The notes beneath the pieces are model-generated. The model was not told the DNA's origin. It did not search any database and saw only the letters and a list, made by a program, of their open reading frames with translations. This document shows, one piece after another, positions 1 to 9,178 of a stretch of 64,000 nt of DNA (positions are counted from its first letter, which is position 1; the number at the start of each line of letters is the position of its first letter). The DNA is taken from contig NZ_JAHZQZ020000011.1 in NCBI RefSeq assembly GCF_019449275.2, forward strand, positions 1 to 64,000, read 5' to 3'. Origin of the DNA: Microbacterium sp. HD4P20 (GTDB lineage Bacteria > Actinomycetota > Actinomycetes > Actinomycetales > Microbacteriaceae). A program made the translations under genes and the position numbers.

Positions 1-2382
1 CCGGCTGATGGGTCGAATGTCGATGAGGGTGGCACGATCGAGTACACCGTGACGGTGTCGCAGGTGGGTGAGGCCGAGTACGAGGGTGCGTCGCTGGTCG
101 ATGACCTGAGCGATGTGCTGGATGATGCCACCTGGGACGACGAGCTGACCGCGTCGGCTGGCACGGTCGGTTTCGATGCGGCCACGCAGGTGTTGTCGTG
201 GTCGGGTGATCTGGCGGTGGACGAGGTCGTGACGATCACGTACTCCGTCACGGTCACGGGTGAGGGTGACACCCACCTGCACAATGTCGTAACCAGTGAT
301 GGCTGTGCGTCGGTGGAGGTGTGTGAGACCGAGCATTACACGGCCTCCTACACGACGGTGAAGACGTCGGATCCGGCGTCGGGTTCCGATGTGCAGGTTG
401 GTGATGTGATCGAGTACACGGTGACGGTGACGCAGTCGGGTCAGGGTCGTGTGGTGGCGCAGTTCTTCAACGACGACCTCACCGGGGTGTTGGATGATGC
501 GACGTTCAACGATGACATCGTCGCCTCGGACGGGACGTTCACGTATGTCGATGGGGTGATCTCGTGGACGGGTGATCTGGGTCCGGGTGATGTGGCGACG
601 GTGACGTATTCGGTGACGGTGACCGCTGCTGGTGACACGTTGATCGGGAACACGGTGCAGTCTCCGGGTTGTGAGGCGGCTGCTGATTGTGAGACCGAGC
701 ATCAGACCGGTCGTTACGAGACGGTGAAGACCTCTGACCCCGCCTCGGGCAGCGATGTGCAGGTCGGGGAGGTCATCGAGTACACCGTGACGGTGTCGCA
801 GATCGGTGCGGGGCCGGTGGAGGATGCGTCGTTCGCCGATGACCTGACGGCGGTGCTGGATGACGCGACCTGGAACGATGACCTGGCCGAAAGTGGCGGG
901 TCGGCGGATTACGCGGAGCCGACGGTGTCGTGGTCGGGTGATCTGGCGGTGGATGCCGTGGTGACGGTGACGTATTCGGTCACGGTGACCGGTGCGGGTG
1001 ATATGAGCCTGGCCAACGTGGTCACCAGCGACGGCTGCCTCGACGAGGCGGGTTGCACCACGACCCACCTGACCGGTGACTACACGGTGGCCAAGACCTC
1101 GGTCGCCGCACCCGGCAGCGATGTCGCGGTGGGTGAGACCATCACCTACACCGTGACGGTCGCGCAGCGTGGTCCGGGGGCGGTGACGGATGCGTCGTTC
1201 GATGATGATCTGTCGGCGGTGCTGGATGATGCGACCTGGGACGACACCCTGGTCGCCAGTGCGGGCGAGGCCTCGTTCGACGCGGATGCTGAGACCATCG
1301 AATGGTCCGGTGATCTTGCGGTGGGTGCGGCGGTGACGGTCACCTACACGGTGACGGTGACCGGTGAGGGTGACATGACACTGACCAACGTGGTGTTGCC
1401 GGGTGAGGACGGTGAGTGTGTGCCGGCGGCGGACGGGAACCCGGAGTGCACGACCACGCATGAGACGGGCCGGTTCACCTACGCGAAGATGGCCGACCCG
1501 ATCCACAACAGTGACGTGCAGGCCGGTGACACCATCACCTACACGGTCACCGTCACGCAGGTCGGTCCCGCCGGGGTCGCGGCATCCGTGGTGGATGACC
1601 TGACGGACGTCCTGGATGACGCGTCCTACAACGGGGATGTCGCGGCCACTGCCGGTACGGCGACCGTCGAGGGACCGACGCTGTCGTGGGCCGGTGACCT
1701 GGCGCCGGGTGATGAGGTGACGATCACCTATTCGGTGACGGTGACCGGGGCTGGTAACACCACCCTCGCCAATGTCGTGACCACGCCGTCCGAAGCCGGC
1801 GATTGTGTGACGGCGGAGGATGGCACCGAGGAGTGCCGCACCATCCACAAGACCGGCGGGTATGTCTACGCCAAGACCGCGGACCCGGCATCCGGGGCCA
1901 CCGTGCGTGCCGGTGACACGGTGACGTACACGGTCACCGTCACCCAGCGTGGTGAGGGTGCGGTCACCGACGCGGTGGTCACCGACGACCTGTCGGGGGT
2001 GCTGGATGATGCGACCTGGAACGGTGACGCGGCCGCCAGCAGCGGCACCGTGGCCCGGGCGGGGAACACCCTGACCTGGACGGGTGATCTCGCGGTGGGG
2101 CAGACTGCCACGATCACCTACTCGGTGGATGTGACCACCGCCGGCCCCGCGCAGTTGCGCAACGTGGTGACCAGTCCCGACGAACGGGCGATCTGCGATC
2201 CCGAGGGCGTGTGCACCACCCAGCACGACGTGCCCGCACCGCCACCACCCCTGGCCGTCACCGGCGGCACCATCGCCTGGACGACCGCCGCGCTGGGGGC
2301 CCTGCTGCTGCTGATCGGCGCGGCGGCGCTCCAGATGCATCGCCGACGTGCCTCCAAGGCGCTCGATGGACCGGTGATGTGA
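1..2382 (+). CDS. Cell-wall-anchored DUF11-repeat surface protein, 5'-truncated by the window edge
   Basis: The frame is open from base 1, so the true start and any signal peptide lie upstream; 793 residues are visible. The visible part is six repeats (the first partial) of about 120-130 residues, each starting with a K-T-S/A-D-P-A-S-G-like stretch and containing an EYTVTVTQ-like strand and a VLDDATW-like loop. This matches DUF11-type beta-sandwich repeats of bacterial surface proteins. Each repeat ends with a Cys-x5-7-Cys-x-T-x-H motif. The C-terminus has a Pro-rich stretch, LAVTGG, a hydrophobic segment and an Arg-rich tail, that is, a sorting signal of LAXTG form (class E sortase type). 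It is probably an exported stalk or adhesin-like protein attached to peptidoglycan. A strong terminator follows at once. The ligand is unknown. Confidence 0.8.
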   Translation, partial: PADGSNVDEGGTIEYTVTVSQVGEAEYEGASLVDDLSDVLDDATWDDELTASAGTVGFDAATQVLSWSGDLAVDEVVTITYSVTVTGEGDTHLHNVVTSDGCASVEVCETEHYTASYTTVKTSDPASGSDVQVGDVIEYTVTVTQSGQGRVVAQFFNDDLTGVLDDATFNDDIVASDGTFTYVDGVISWTGDLGPGDVATVTYSVTVTAAGDTLIGNTVQSPGCEAAADCETEHQTGRYETVKTSDPASGSDVQVGEVIEYTVTVSQIGAGPVEDASFADDLTAVLDDATWNDDLAESGGSADYAEPTVSWSGDLAVDAVVTVTYSVTVTGAGDMSLANVVTSDGCLDEAGCTTTHLTGDYTVAKTSVAAPGSDVAVGETITYTVTVAQRGPGAVTDASFDDDLSAVLDDATWDDTLVASAGEASFDADAETIEWSGDLAVGAAVTVTYTVTVTGEGDMTLTNVVLPGEDGECVPAADGNPECTTTHETGRFTYAKMADPIHNSDVQAGDTITYTVTVTQVGPAGVAASVVDDLTDVLDDASYNGDVAATAGTATVEGPTLSWAGDLAPGDEVTITYSVTVTGAGNTTLANVVTTPSEAGDCVTAEDGTEECRTIHKTGGYVYAKTADPASGATVRAGDTVTYTVTVTQRGEGAVTDAVVTDDLSGVLDDATWNGDAAASSGTVARAGNTLTWTGDLAVGQTATITYSVDVTTAGPAQLRNVVTSPDERAICDPEGVCTTQHDVPAPPPPLAVTGGTIAWTTAALGALLLLIGAAALQMHRRRASKALDGPVM

Positions 2383-2407
2383 TCCCTCCTCGGATCAGCA
2401 CCGCACG

Positions 2408-2440
2408 CTGTGCCCCGCCCGTCCCGACGGCGGGGCACAG
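2408..2440 (+). terminator. Strong hairpin terminator after the DUF11-repeat gene
   Basis: A perfect 12-bp GC-rich stem (2408-2419 with 2429-2440) encloses a 9-nt loop, 25 nt after the stop codon. No U-tract follows, which is common for actinobacterial hairpin terminators. Confidence 0.8.
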
Positions 2441-2507
2441 TGAGGCCTTTCCATAGCGCGACGCGCACGGAATCGCCAATCGGTTCGCGGCCGGGGGACC
2501 GCGGACG

Positions 2508-2513
2508 TATCCT
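2508..2513 (+). promoter_or_regulatory. Possible -10 element for the LuxR/MalT-like regulator
   Basis: TATCCT lies about 46 nt before the chosen GTG at 2560, with a weak TTCGCG 18 bp upstream (2484-2489). It sits just past the preceding terminator, where a new promoter would be expected. Confidence 0.35.
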
Positions 2514-2559
2514 CACAACAACGACCGATGACTGGGGCCGACGAAAGAACGTATCCGAA

Positions 2560-5085
2560 GTGTGGCTAGAGCAGCGGCTCCATGTCGGAGTGCCGCGGGT
2601 GCCCGGCGATGTCGTCTCCCGATCGCGGCTGCTGCCACTGCTCGACAATGGCGCGCCGCTGACGGTCGTACGCGGCGCGTGTGGCGCGGGCAAGACCGTC
2701 CTGCTCCACGAGTGGGTGAGCAAGACCGACGGCCGCATCGCGTGGGTCGCAGCCGACCGGGATCACGCCGACAGTGCCGCCCTGGCACGCATGATCCTGC
2801 GTCATCTGCGACCGGCCAGCTCGGAACAGCCCGCCGACCAGGGCTGGGGGGCGGTTCGCGACTGCCTGGCCGAGTACGGTGAGCCGGTGACGGTCGTGGT
2901 GGATGACGCTGCGATGCTGCACCGCGACGCGCTCGTCGATCTCTGCGAAGCGGTCGCCGCGTTGCCGTCGCTGCGCGTCGTCGCCGCATCCAATCGCCGT
3001 ACTGTTCTCGACAGCGACGGTGTCGGTCTGCGGGTGGACCGATCCGTCGTCGGGCCGGTCGAGTTGATGTTCGACGAAGACGAGGTCTGTCGCGCCCTCG
3101 GGGTCGACGGCGAGATCGCGGGAAAGATCCTGGAAGCGACCAACGGCTTCCCCGCCGTCATCCACGCGATGGCGCGCCACACGCTGCCCGGTGACGACGC
3201 GGCACTGCTGCACGCGGCGGTGGAGGCCGTCGAGGAATACATGCGGATCCGCATCGCCCGCTCCGGTTACGACCCGACGCTCATCGCCACGCTGCTCCGC
3301 CTCAGCTTCGCGGAAGAGCTGGACGTGTCGCTCGCCCGCGACCTCGGAGGCCACCCCCACGCCGCGCGGTTCCTCGATGAAGCGGAGAGCTACGGCTTCG
3401 GATCGTGGAACACCGGCGGTTCGGAACGCCTGTTCCGCTTCGCCCCGTTCGCCCGCGAACTCCTGCGGCGTGAACTCGATCGCCGTCACGCGAGCGAGCT
3501 CCCGCAGCTGCGACGCACCATGATCGCGTGGAACGTCGCGCGGGGCGCTCCGACAGAAGCACTGCGCGCGGCGATCGAGAGCGACGACCTCGAGAGCGCG
3601 CGTCGCGTGGTGATGGTGTCGTGGCACGCGTTGCTGAACGACGGCAAGAGCGTGCGCGAGATCCTCAGTCCCGTGCCGCTCTCTGCCCTGCGAGACGAGC
3701 CGCTCCTCGTGATGCTCCTAGCGGTCTGCTACAACGGCGTCCGTGTACGACGACTGCGCGGGCTGCAGCTGTTCCGGATCGCTGTGGCGGCGGCGAACTC
3801 GCAACAGCCCGAGGTGGGCGCCGCGGATCGGCTGTTCATCTGGGTTGCTGAGAGCGCCGCGCTGCGCGTCCTGGGGATGCCCGACCGTGCGGCAGACGTC
3901 GCGATCCGCGCGATGCGGCTACTCGCCGACACCTCGGAGGAGGACAAGGAACCGTACGCCGCGCAGGTGCCTTTGCTTTGCGCGCAACTCGGCATCTCGC
4001 TCTACTATGGCGGTCATCAGCGGCAGGCGATCGAGTGCTTCGCGTTCGGCGTCGCTGTCGCGGCGGCCGGGGATGCCGAACAGACTGTCAGCAATCTCTC
4101 GATGCTCAGCGGCATCCACGCGCTGAACGGTGATCTGCCCGAGGCGCGGCACTACGTCGAGATCATCCGGGAGGGCGACTGGCCCCGTGGCTACCTGGAC
4201 GGATATCACGGCACGTTCTATCGCGTGGCCGAGGCGATCCTCGCACTCGAGGAGGGCGACGGGGCACGCGCCGCGGAGCACGTCGCGGCGTTCGAGCCCC
4301 ATCGCGCGACGAGCGAGCACTGGCTCACGATGGCCGCCGTCGAGGCGCTGACCGCCCTGCGGCTGGGTCAACCGGCGATGGGTTCCGCCAGGCTCGAGTC
4401 GCTTGTGCAGGTGCGAGGGCGCGAAGGCCACAGCGCCGCCGCGCGCCGATCGTTGAGCTGTGTTCGCGCGCTTCTTCATCTGGCGCAAGGAAGGATCGAG
4501 GCCGCGAAGGCGGTGCTGCACAAGGACGCCCCCGAAGACCGGTTCGAGACGATCGTGGAACGCGCGCGCATCGCGCTGCTCGACGATCGCCCGCGCGACA
4601 CGATGCGCATCCTGAGCCAGACCCGCATCCAGCCGACCACGTCCCGGCTGCGGGCCGCGGCGGCGGCGCTGCGCACGGCGGCGGTCCTCCGGACGGCAGG
4701 CGTCGGGGCGGCCCGTCACGAGGCGCTGACCCTCGCAGCGCTGCTGTGCGACCGAGAGATGAGGATGCCCCTGGCCCTGCTCCCGCCTGCCGACGCTACC
4801 GCCGTGTGGCAGCTTCTCCGCGACGAAGCACCGTGCGCGATCCACCCCTTCGAGTCGGTCCTACCGCCGTCGCTCAGCGCACCGCCCCTGACCGAGCGCG
4901 AGTTGATCGTGCTCCGTGCCCTCCCCTCGGGCAAGCCGCTGACCGCGATCGCGACCGAGCTCGGCGTCTCACCCAACACCGTCAAGTCACAGGTCAAGAG
5001 CGTGTACCGAAAGCTCGGGGTGGGTGGCCGCGAAGAGGCGGTCGCCGAAGCAGGCGCCCGCCACCTCCTCGCCGGTCATGAGTGA
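2560..5085 (+). CDS. LuxR-family large ATP-binding (MalT-like, LAL) transcriptional regulator
   Basis: Cytoplasmic regulator of 841 residues from the chosen GTG. The N-terminal part has a P-loop (GACGAGKT) near residue 42 and a VVVDDA-like Walker B, the NTPase of STAND/MalT-type regulators. A long helical TPR-like middle follows. The last 60 residues form a LuxR helix-turn-helix (LTERE...GVSPNTVKSQVKSVYRKLGV). The frame stays open back to 2410, but that start is inside the upstream terminator, and an AAAGAA sequence sits about 12 nt before GTG 2560; the start is therefore inferred. It lies between two anchored surface-protein genes, so control of one or both is plausible but not shown. The inducer is unknown. 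Confidence 0.85.
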   Translation: MWLEQRLHVGVPRVPGDVVSRSRLLPLLDNGAPLTVVRGACGAGKTVLLHEWVSKTDGRIAWVAADRDHADSAALARMILRHLRPASSEQPADQGWGAVRDCLAEYGEPVTVVVDDAAMLHRDALVDLCEAVAALPSLRVVAASNRRTVLDSDGVGLRVDRSVVGPVELMFDEDEVCRALGVDGEIAGKILEATNGFPAVIHAMARHTLPGDDAALLHAAVEAVEEYMRIRIARSGYDPTLIATLLRLSFAEELDVSLARDLGGHPHAARFLDEAESYGFGSWNTGGSERLFRFAPFARELLRRELDRRHASELPQLRRTMIAWNVARGAPTEALRAAIESDDLESARRVVMVSWHALLNDGKSVREILSPVPLSALRDEPLLVMLLAVCYNGVRVRRLRGLQLFRIAVAAANSQQPEVGAADRLFIWVAESAALRVLGMPDRAADVAIRAMRLLADTSEEDKEPYAAQVPLLCAQLGISLYYGGHQRQAIECFAFGVAVAAAGDAEQTVSNLSMLSGIHALNGDLPEARHYVEIIREGDWPRGYLDGYHGTFYRVAEAILALEEGDGARAAEHVAAFEPHRATSEHWLTMAAVEALTALRLGQPAMGSARLESLVQVRGREGHSAAARRSLSCVRALLHLAQGRIEAAKAVLHKDAPEDRFETIVERARIALLDDRPRDTMRILSQTRIQPTTSRLRAAAAALRTAAVLRTAGVGAARHEALTLAALLCDREMRMPLALLPPADATAVWQLLRDEAPCAIHPFESVLPPSLSAPPLTERELIVLRALPSGKPLTAIATELGVSPNTVKSQVKSVYRKLGVGGREEAVAEAGARHLLAGHE

Positions 5086-5159
5086 CACACCCGCCCGCGG
5101 CGTCGCGTGCGCCATGGGTCGTCCCAGCAGCGGGTGCGCCGATGCGCCCGAGATCGACC

Positions 5160-8100
5160 TCAGCTGCTCGTGAGGCGGCGTCGTGACAGCACGATGCCGA
5201 GGCCGGCGAGGATCACCGCGATCGCTCCAGCGGGCAGGAGCGGCGAGATGGCGCCGCCGCCGGTGGCCGGCAGATCACGTGCGTCGCCGGTGTTGGTGAG
5301 CGTGAGCTCGGCCAGCTCCTGGTCACGCACCAGCTCCATCGGCAGCGTCACGATCCCGTCGGCATCCGGCACCAGTGTCTGGCCGTCCACGGTCCAGACC
5401 GGGTCGCCCCACTCGATGCCAGGGATTTCGGGCAGCGTGCCCTCACGCCCCTGGATGATCGATCCGACCGGGAAGTACGGCGAGTAGACGGGCACGCCCG
5501 GCTCGAGGGCGACGTCCTGCTGAGGGACGTTGTCCCACCACCACTCGAGCGGGAAAGTCGTGCCTGCGGGAAGGCCGGTCGCGGCATCCCCGTCCACGAC
5601 CTTGGTCACGGCCCAGCGGGTCATACGCTCGACCGTATTGGTGACCTCGACGAGGGAGGTGTCGTCCGCGCCGACGACGAGGAAGTGGCCGGGGTTCCAT
5701 GTCGTACCCGCCCACTCGTTGCCCGGGGGCAGCGCGGAAGCATCCGGAGCCGCCTCGTCGAGGCGCACGATCGTGCCGACCGGGAACTCCACGGGACCGC
5801 CGGCCTCGTCGATCGGTCCGGCCGGAGTACCGTCGGCGGGGATCTCGAAGCTGCCCGTGACCAGCTCCCCGCCGGGAACCAGGGCGGTGTACTCGATGGT
5901 GAACGAGTCGACGAGCAGCTCGGAGGCCTCGATGCCGACGAGGTCCTTCGCGACCTGGAATGTGTCCGTCGTGACGACGGCGCTGTTCGTGAGCGTCGAC
6001 GACACCGTCGCCTCCCCACCCGCGCCGATCACGAGTTGAGCGGGATCGAACGTCGCGTCATCCCACGCGACGTGGCGCAGTCGCGGCGGGTCGAGCTCGG
6101 TGAACGTGACGACCGTGCCGTAGGGGAAGGTGAGCGGCTGTCCGTTCCCATCGAGGGGGTTCACCGGAGTGCCGTCGGCGGGAAGCCGCACGATCCCGCC
6201 CGAGACGCTGCCCGCCGGGGTGGTGGCAGTCCACTCGACGGTGAACTCGAGACCCGGCGGGAGGAACTCTCCGGCATCACCTTCGAACGCCTTCGACAGT
6301 GCGAACGTGCCCTCATCGAGGCTGTTCGCAACCTCGATCACGACATCCCCGTCGGAGCCGAGGGGGATCTCGGCGATCTGGTCGAAGCCGCCGGACGGGT
6401 ACTCCGTCGTCACGCCGTCGACGGTCACGATGAACACCGGGTCGGCCCAGGCCGAGGCATCCGTCGGCTCGCCGTTCAAGGTCGGCACCTGCTCGGCGAG
6501 GTCGAGGGTCTCGCTGCCGGTCTCGAGATCGAGAATCGTCACGGGGTCGCCCACGGGCAGGTCGATGGGGTCGCTGCGCGTTCCCGGAGGGTCGACGTTG
6601 TAGGTGACGGTGTAGCCGTAGGCGGGATCGGATGCCTCGCCCTCCGCCGACTTCACGATCGTCACCGTCCGCTCATCCACCGGTGAGATCACGTTCGTCA
6701 GCGCGACGGCGATCGTCGAACCGTCCTCGCCGATCGTGAACGTCTGGCCGGGGTTCCACGTGACGCCGGACCACTCGTACCCCGCCGGCGGGTCGATGCC
6801 GGTGAGGTCCTCGGTCAGCGTGATCTCGGTGCCCACGGGAAAGTCCTGGCCGACGTCGACGGGTGTGCCGTCGAAGGGTACGTCGAGCGTGCCCGTCCCG
6901 ATCTGGGCGCCGCCATAGACTGCGACCCAGTCCACGGGGACCGTCGCCTGCGGCGGCGTGCCGCCGGTGCCTCCGGACTCATCCTCGATGGTCTTCGAGA
7001 CGCTGAACGTGCCGGTCTGCGCGGTGGCGGTGTTGGCCACGACGATCTCGGCGGTGCCGGCGCCGACCGTGAGCGGGTTGGGTGAGATCGTCGGTGATCC
7101 CCACTCGAAGCCCGGCACGCTCTCGGGGGCGACCTCCTCGAACTCAATGCTCGTACCGAGGGGGAACTGCGCCCCAGCTGCTACGGGGCTGCCGTCGGCG
7201 GGCAGCTCCATCGTCCCGGTGAGGACTGAGCCGTCCGGTTCGGTCGCAGTGTAATTGACGGTGAAGGTGGTGCCGGCGGGAAGTTCTGCTGGTTCGATTC
7301 CGTCGAGCGACTTGCGTACGGCGAAGCTGCCACTGTCGGCGGTGCAGCTGAGCTGACCCGCGAACAGGTACGAATGGACCTCCCCGCCTGCGATCGTCAC
7401 GTTCCGGCCCAGCACCTGGCCGTCCAATGGTGCGGCGGTGACGGTCACGTCGGCGGTCGGCGCGTAGATCGACCCGTCGATGCGTCCGCCCTCGGCGGCC
7501 GTGACCGAGACCGGTCCGGTCACCGCGGAGAGGTCCCAGAGGATGTACGGGGAGTACACGCCCTGGGGATCCGAGCGTGCGCCCGTCACCTCGGTGGTCC
7601 CAGCAGCGACCCGGATGATGAGCGGGTTGGCCAGCCCCGGTGTGGGCCCGGGGGAGTACTGGATCAGGGCCGTCCCGGCGATGTCGGCGTAGTCCACGAT
7701 GTTCGGTTGGTCCGGGCTCAGCGGCTCCAGCACGACTCGCGCCCCGGCGTCCTCCGCCACGCCGACGGGGTAGCCGGCCCCCGTGGGCAGCCCCGCGAGG
7801 CAGTCGGCGGCCGCCTCGTAGGAGGCTTCGGCATTGGCCTCCACGTAATCCGCGACCGCCGTGCCGGACGTGTCGGCGGTATAGATGCTGCCCTCGCCCA
7901 CCGCACCTGCCGGCGGTGAGGCATCCGCCGGATACTGCTGGCTCGTGGCATCGATCAGCGGCGTCTGATCCGGGTTGGAGGGGTTGGTGTTCAGCCGGAG
8001 CCAGTCGGCACGCGCGAACGGCTGCCAAGGGCCGTCGCGTTCGACCATCTTGAGATCGCCGTGCAGCGACGGTTCGGTGGTGCCGGCGCTCGTGATGGCG

Positions 8101-8474
8101 AGGATGCCGGTGCTGGCCTCGTCGTAGTCGCCGACGAGGAAGCGCGTCGGGTCGCCGTCGACGGTTGGGAGGGTGTAGTCGCCCGTTCCCGCCGCCACGT
8201 GGATGATCGTGTACGTTCCGCTCGAGCCCTGCACCGTCGCCGTGCCGCCGACGGCGATGCTGCCCTCCGTCTCCTGGTTCTGCAGCAGCGCGTCCTCGCG
8301 GGCGTACACGGTGAACCCGCCGTTCATGCTGAACGGGTTGAACGTGTCGGGGTAGGCCGCATGAGCCGGCGTCGCCAGCGTCGCGTCGACGGCCACCGCA
8401 CCGGTGGCCGCCATGACGACGGCCGCGGCCGAGGCCACCGCACGTCGGAGGAAGTGTCGTCTGGCACGGCTCAT
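5160..8474 (-). CDS. Choice-of-anchor A family surface protein with DUF5979-like repeats and LPXTG anchor
   Basis: Predicted secreted, wall-anchored protein of 1104 residues. Residues 1-40 form a signal peptide with an Arg-rich start, a hydrophobic core and an A-H-A cleavage site. Residues about 40-390 match the choice-of-anchor A domain (start near NPFSMNGGFTVYAREDALLQ). Six repeats of about 110 residues follow, each opening with a F-x-V-x-K-like strand and containing P-A-D-G-T-P and FPVGT motifs, as in DUF5979. The C-terminus is LPATGGG, a membrane segment and a RRR tail, a classic sortase signal. No sortase gene is in the window. The gene is convergent with the LuxR-type regulator. Its start ATG has no clear ribosome site. 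Function is probably structural or adhesive. Confidence 0.85.
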   Translation of the reverse strand: MSRARRHFLRRAVASAAAVVMAATGAVAVDATLATPAHAAYPDTFNPFSMNGGFTVYAREDALLQNQETEGSIAVGGTATVQGSSGTYTIIHVAAGTGDYTLPTVDGDPTRFLVGDYDEASTGILAITSAGTTEPSLHGDLKMVERDGPWQPFARADWLRLNTNPSNPDQTPLIDATSQQYPADASPPAGAVGEGSIYTADTSGTAVADYVEANAEASYEAAADCLAGLPTGAGYPVGVAEDAGARVVLEPLSPDQPNIVDYADIAGTALIQYSPGPTPGLANPLIIRVAAGTTEVTGARSDPQGVYSPYILWDLSAVTGPVSVTAAEGGRIDGSIYAPTADVTVTAAPLDGQVLGRNVTIAGGEVHSYLFAGQLSCTADSGSFAVRKSLDGIEPAELPAGTTFTVNYTATEPDGSVLTGTMELPADGSPVAAGAQFPLGTSIEFEEVAPESVPGFEWGSPTISPNPLTVGAGTAEIVVANTATAQTGTFSVSKTIEDESGGTGGTPPQATVPVDWVAVYGGAQIGTGTLDVPFDGTPVDVGQDFPVGTEITLTEDLTGIDPPAGYEWSGVTWNPGQTFTIGEDGSTIAVALTNVISPVDERTVTIVKSAEGEASDPAYGYTVTYNVDPPGTRSDPIDLPVGDPVTILDLETGSETLDLAEQVPTLNGEPTDASAWADPVFIVTVDGVTTEYPSGGFDQIAEIPLGSDGDVVIEVANSLDEGTFALSKAFEGDAGEFLPPGLEFTVEWTATTPAGSVSGGIVRLPADGTPVNPLDGNGQPLTFPYGTVVTFTELDPPRLRHVAWDDATFDPAQLVIGAGGEATVSSTLTNSAVVTTDTFQVAKDLVGIEASELLVDSFTIEYTALVPGGELVTGSFEIPADGTPAGPIDEAGGPVEFPVGTIVRLDEAAPDASALPPGNEWAGTTWNPGHFLVVGADDTSLVEVTNTVERMTRWAVTKVVDGDAATGLPAGTTFPLEWWWDNVPQQDVALEPGVPVYSPYFPVGSIIQGREGTLPEIPGIEWGDPVWTVDGQTLVPDADGIVTLPMELVRDQELAELTLTNTGDARDLPATGGGAISPLLPAGAIAVILAGLGIVLSRRRLTSS

Positions 8475-8587
8475 GTCAGGGGATCCGTTCGAGAGCGTCG
8501 GGGCAACTCAGGCCAGTACACCACAGCGGGCGCGCGGGCTCCACGGTCGGTCTTTCGTTGCGCCGGCCGGGAGACGATGATGGTGTC

Positions 8588-9001
8588 GTGGCCACTCTCG
8601 ACGATGTCCGCGCCATCGCGGTGGCGCTGCCGGGAACCGAAGAGAAGGTGGACGGCCATCGCGGCGGCGCGTCCTGGCGCACAACGGCCGGCATGTTCGT
8701 GTGGGAACGCGGACCCTCGCGTCGCGACGACGAGCAGCTCGCCGCGCTCGGGCGGTCCTGGCCGGCGGGGGCCGTCGTCGGCGTCCGGACCGACGGGGTA
8801 CAGGTCAAGGAGGCCCTCCTCGAGACGTATCCCGACGTCTTCTTCACGATCCCGCACTTCGACGGGTACCCGACGGTGCTGGTCCGGCTCGAGGCGATCG
8901 AGCTGGACCTCCTCCGCGAGGTGATCACCGACGCGTGGCTCCTGAAGGCGCCCAAGCGGATCGCGAAGGAGTGGCTCGCCGCCCACGCTCCTGCCCCCTA
9001 A
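8588..9001 (+). CDS. MmcQ/YjbR family DNA-binding protein
   Basis: Small cytoplasmic protein of 137 residues. The pattern ALPGTEEKVDGHRGGASW near the N-terminus, the middle part ending in YPDVFFTIPHFDGYPTVLV, and the C-terminal WLLKAPKRIAKEWLA match the MmcQ/YjbR (CyaY-like fold) family. The biochemical role of that family is poorly defined. The frame extends upstream to a TTG, but GTG 8588 is preferred because a GATGAT hexamer lies 6 nt before it, matching the leaderless arrangement of many neighbours. It is divergent from the choice-of-anchor A gene. Confidence 0.8.
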   Translation: MATLDDVRAIAVALPGTEEKVDGHRGGASWRTTAGMFVWERGPSRRDDEQLAALGRSWPAGAVVGVRTDGVQVKEALLETYPDVFFTIPHFDGYPTVLVRLEAIELDLLREVITDAWLLKAPKRIAKEWLAAHAPAP

Positions 9002-9025
9002 TGAGCCCGTGGTCCGCGCCGAGCC

Positions 9026-9088
9026 GTCGCGAATGGCCGGGTCTCCGGCATCCGTGCGGCCATTTCCGCCGTTTCGGCGGCGAGACGG
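9026..9088. repeat. Intergenic palindromic element (copy 1)
   Basis: GAATGGCCG (9031-9039) pairs with CGGCCATTT (9057-9065). A smaller hairpin CCGCCG-TTT-CGGCGG follows at 9066-9080, then CGAGACGG. The 14-nt stretch 9026-9039 is identical to 20446-20459 in the similar palindrome before the sulfatase/FGE gap. It lies downstream of the MmcQ gene, so it may terminate transcription, or it may be a REP-like repeat. Confidence 0.5.
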
Positions 9089-9178
9089 GGGTGGGAGGGA
9101 GAGGCTCGCTCGACAGGGGGAGCGAGGGGGATGCTACGGCTGGTGGCCGGGCCGCCGGCCGGCAGGTAGGTTCGGGCT

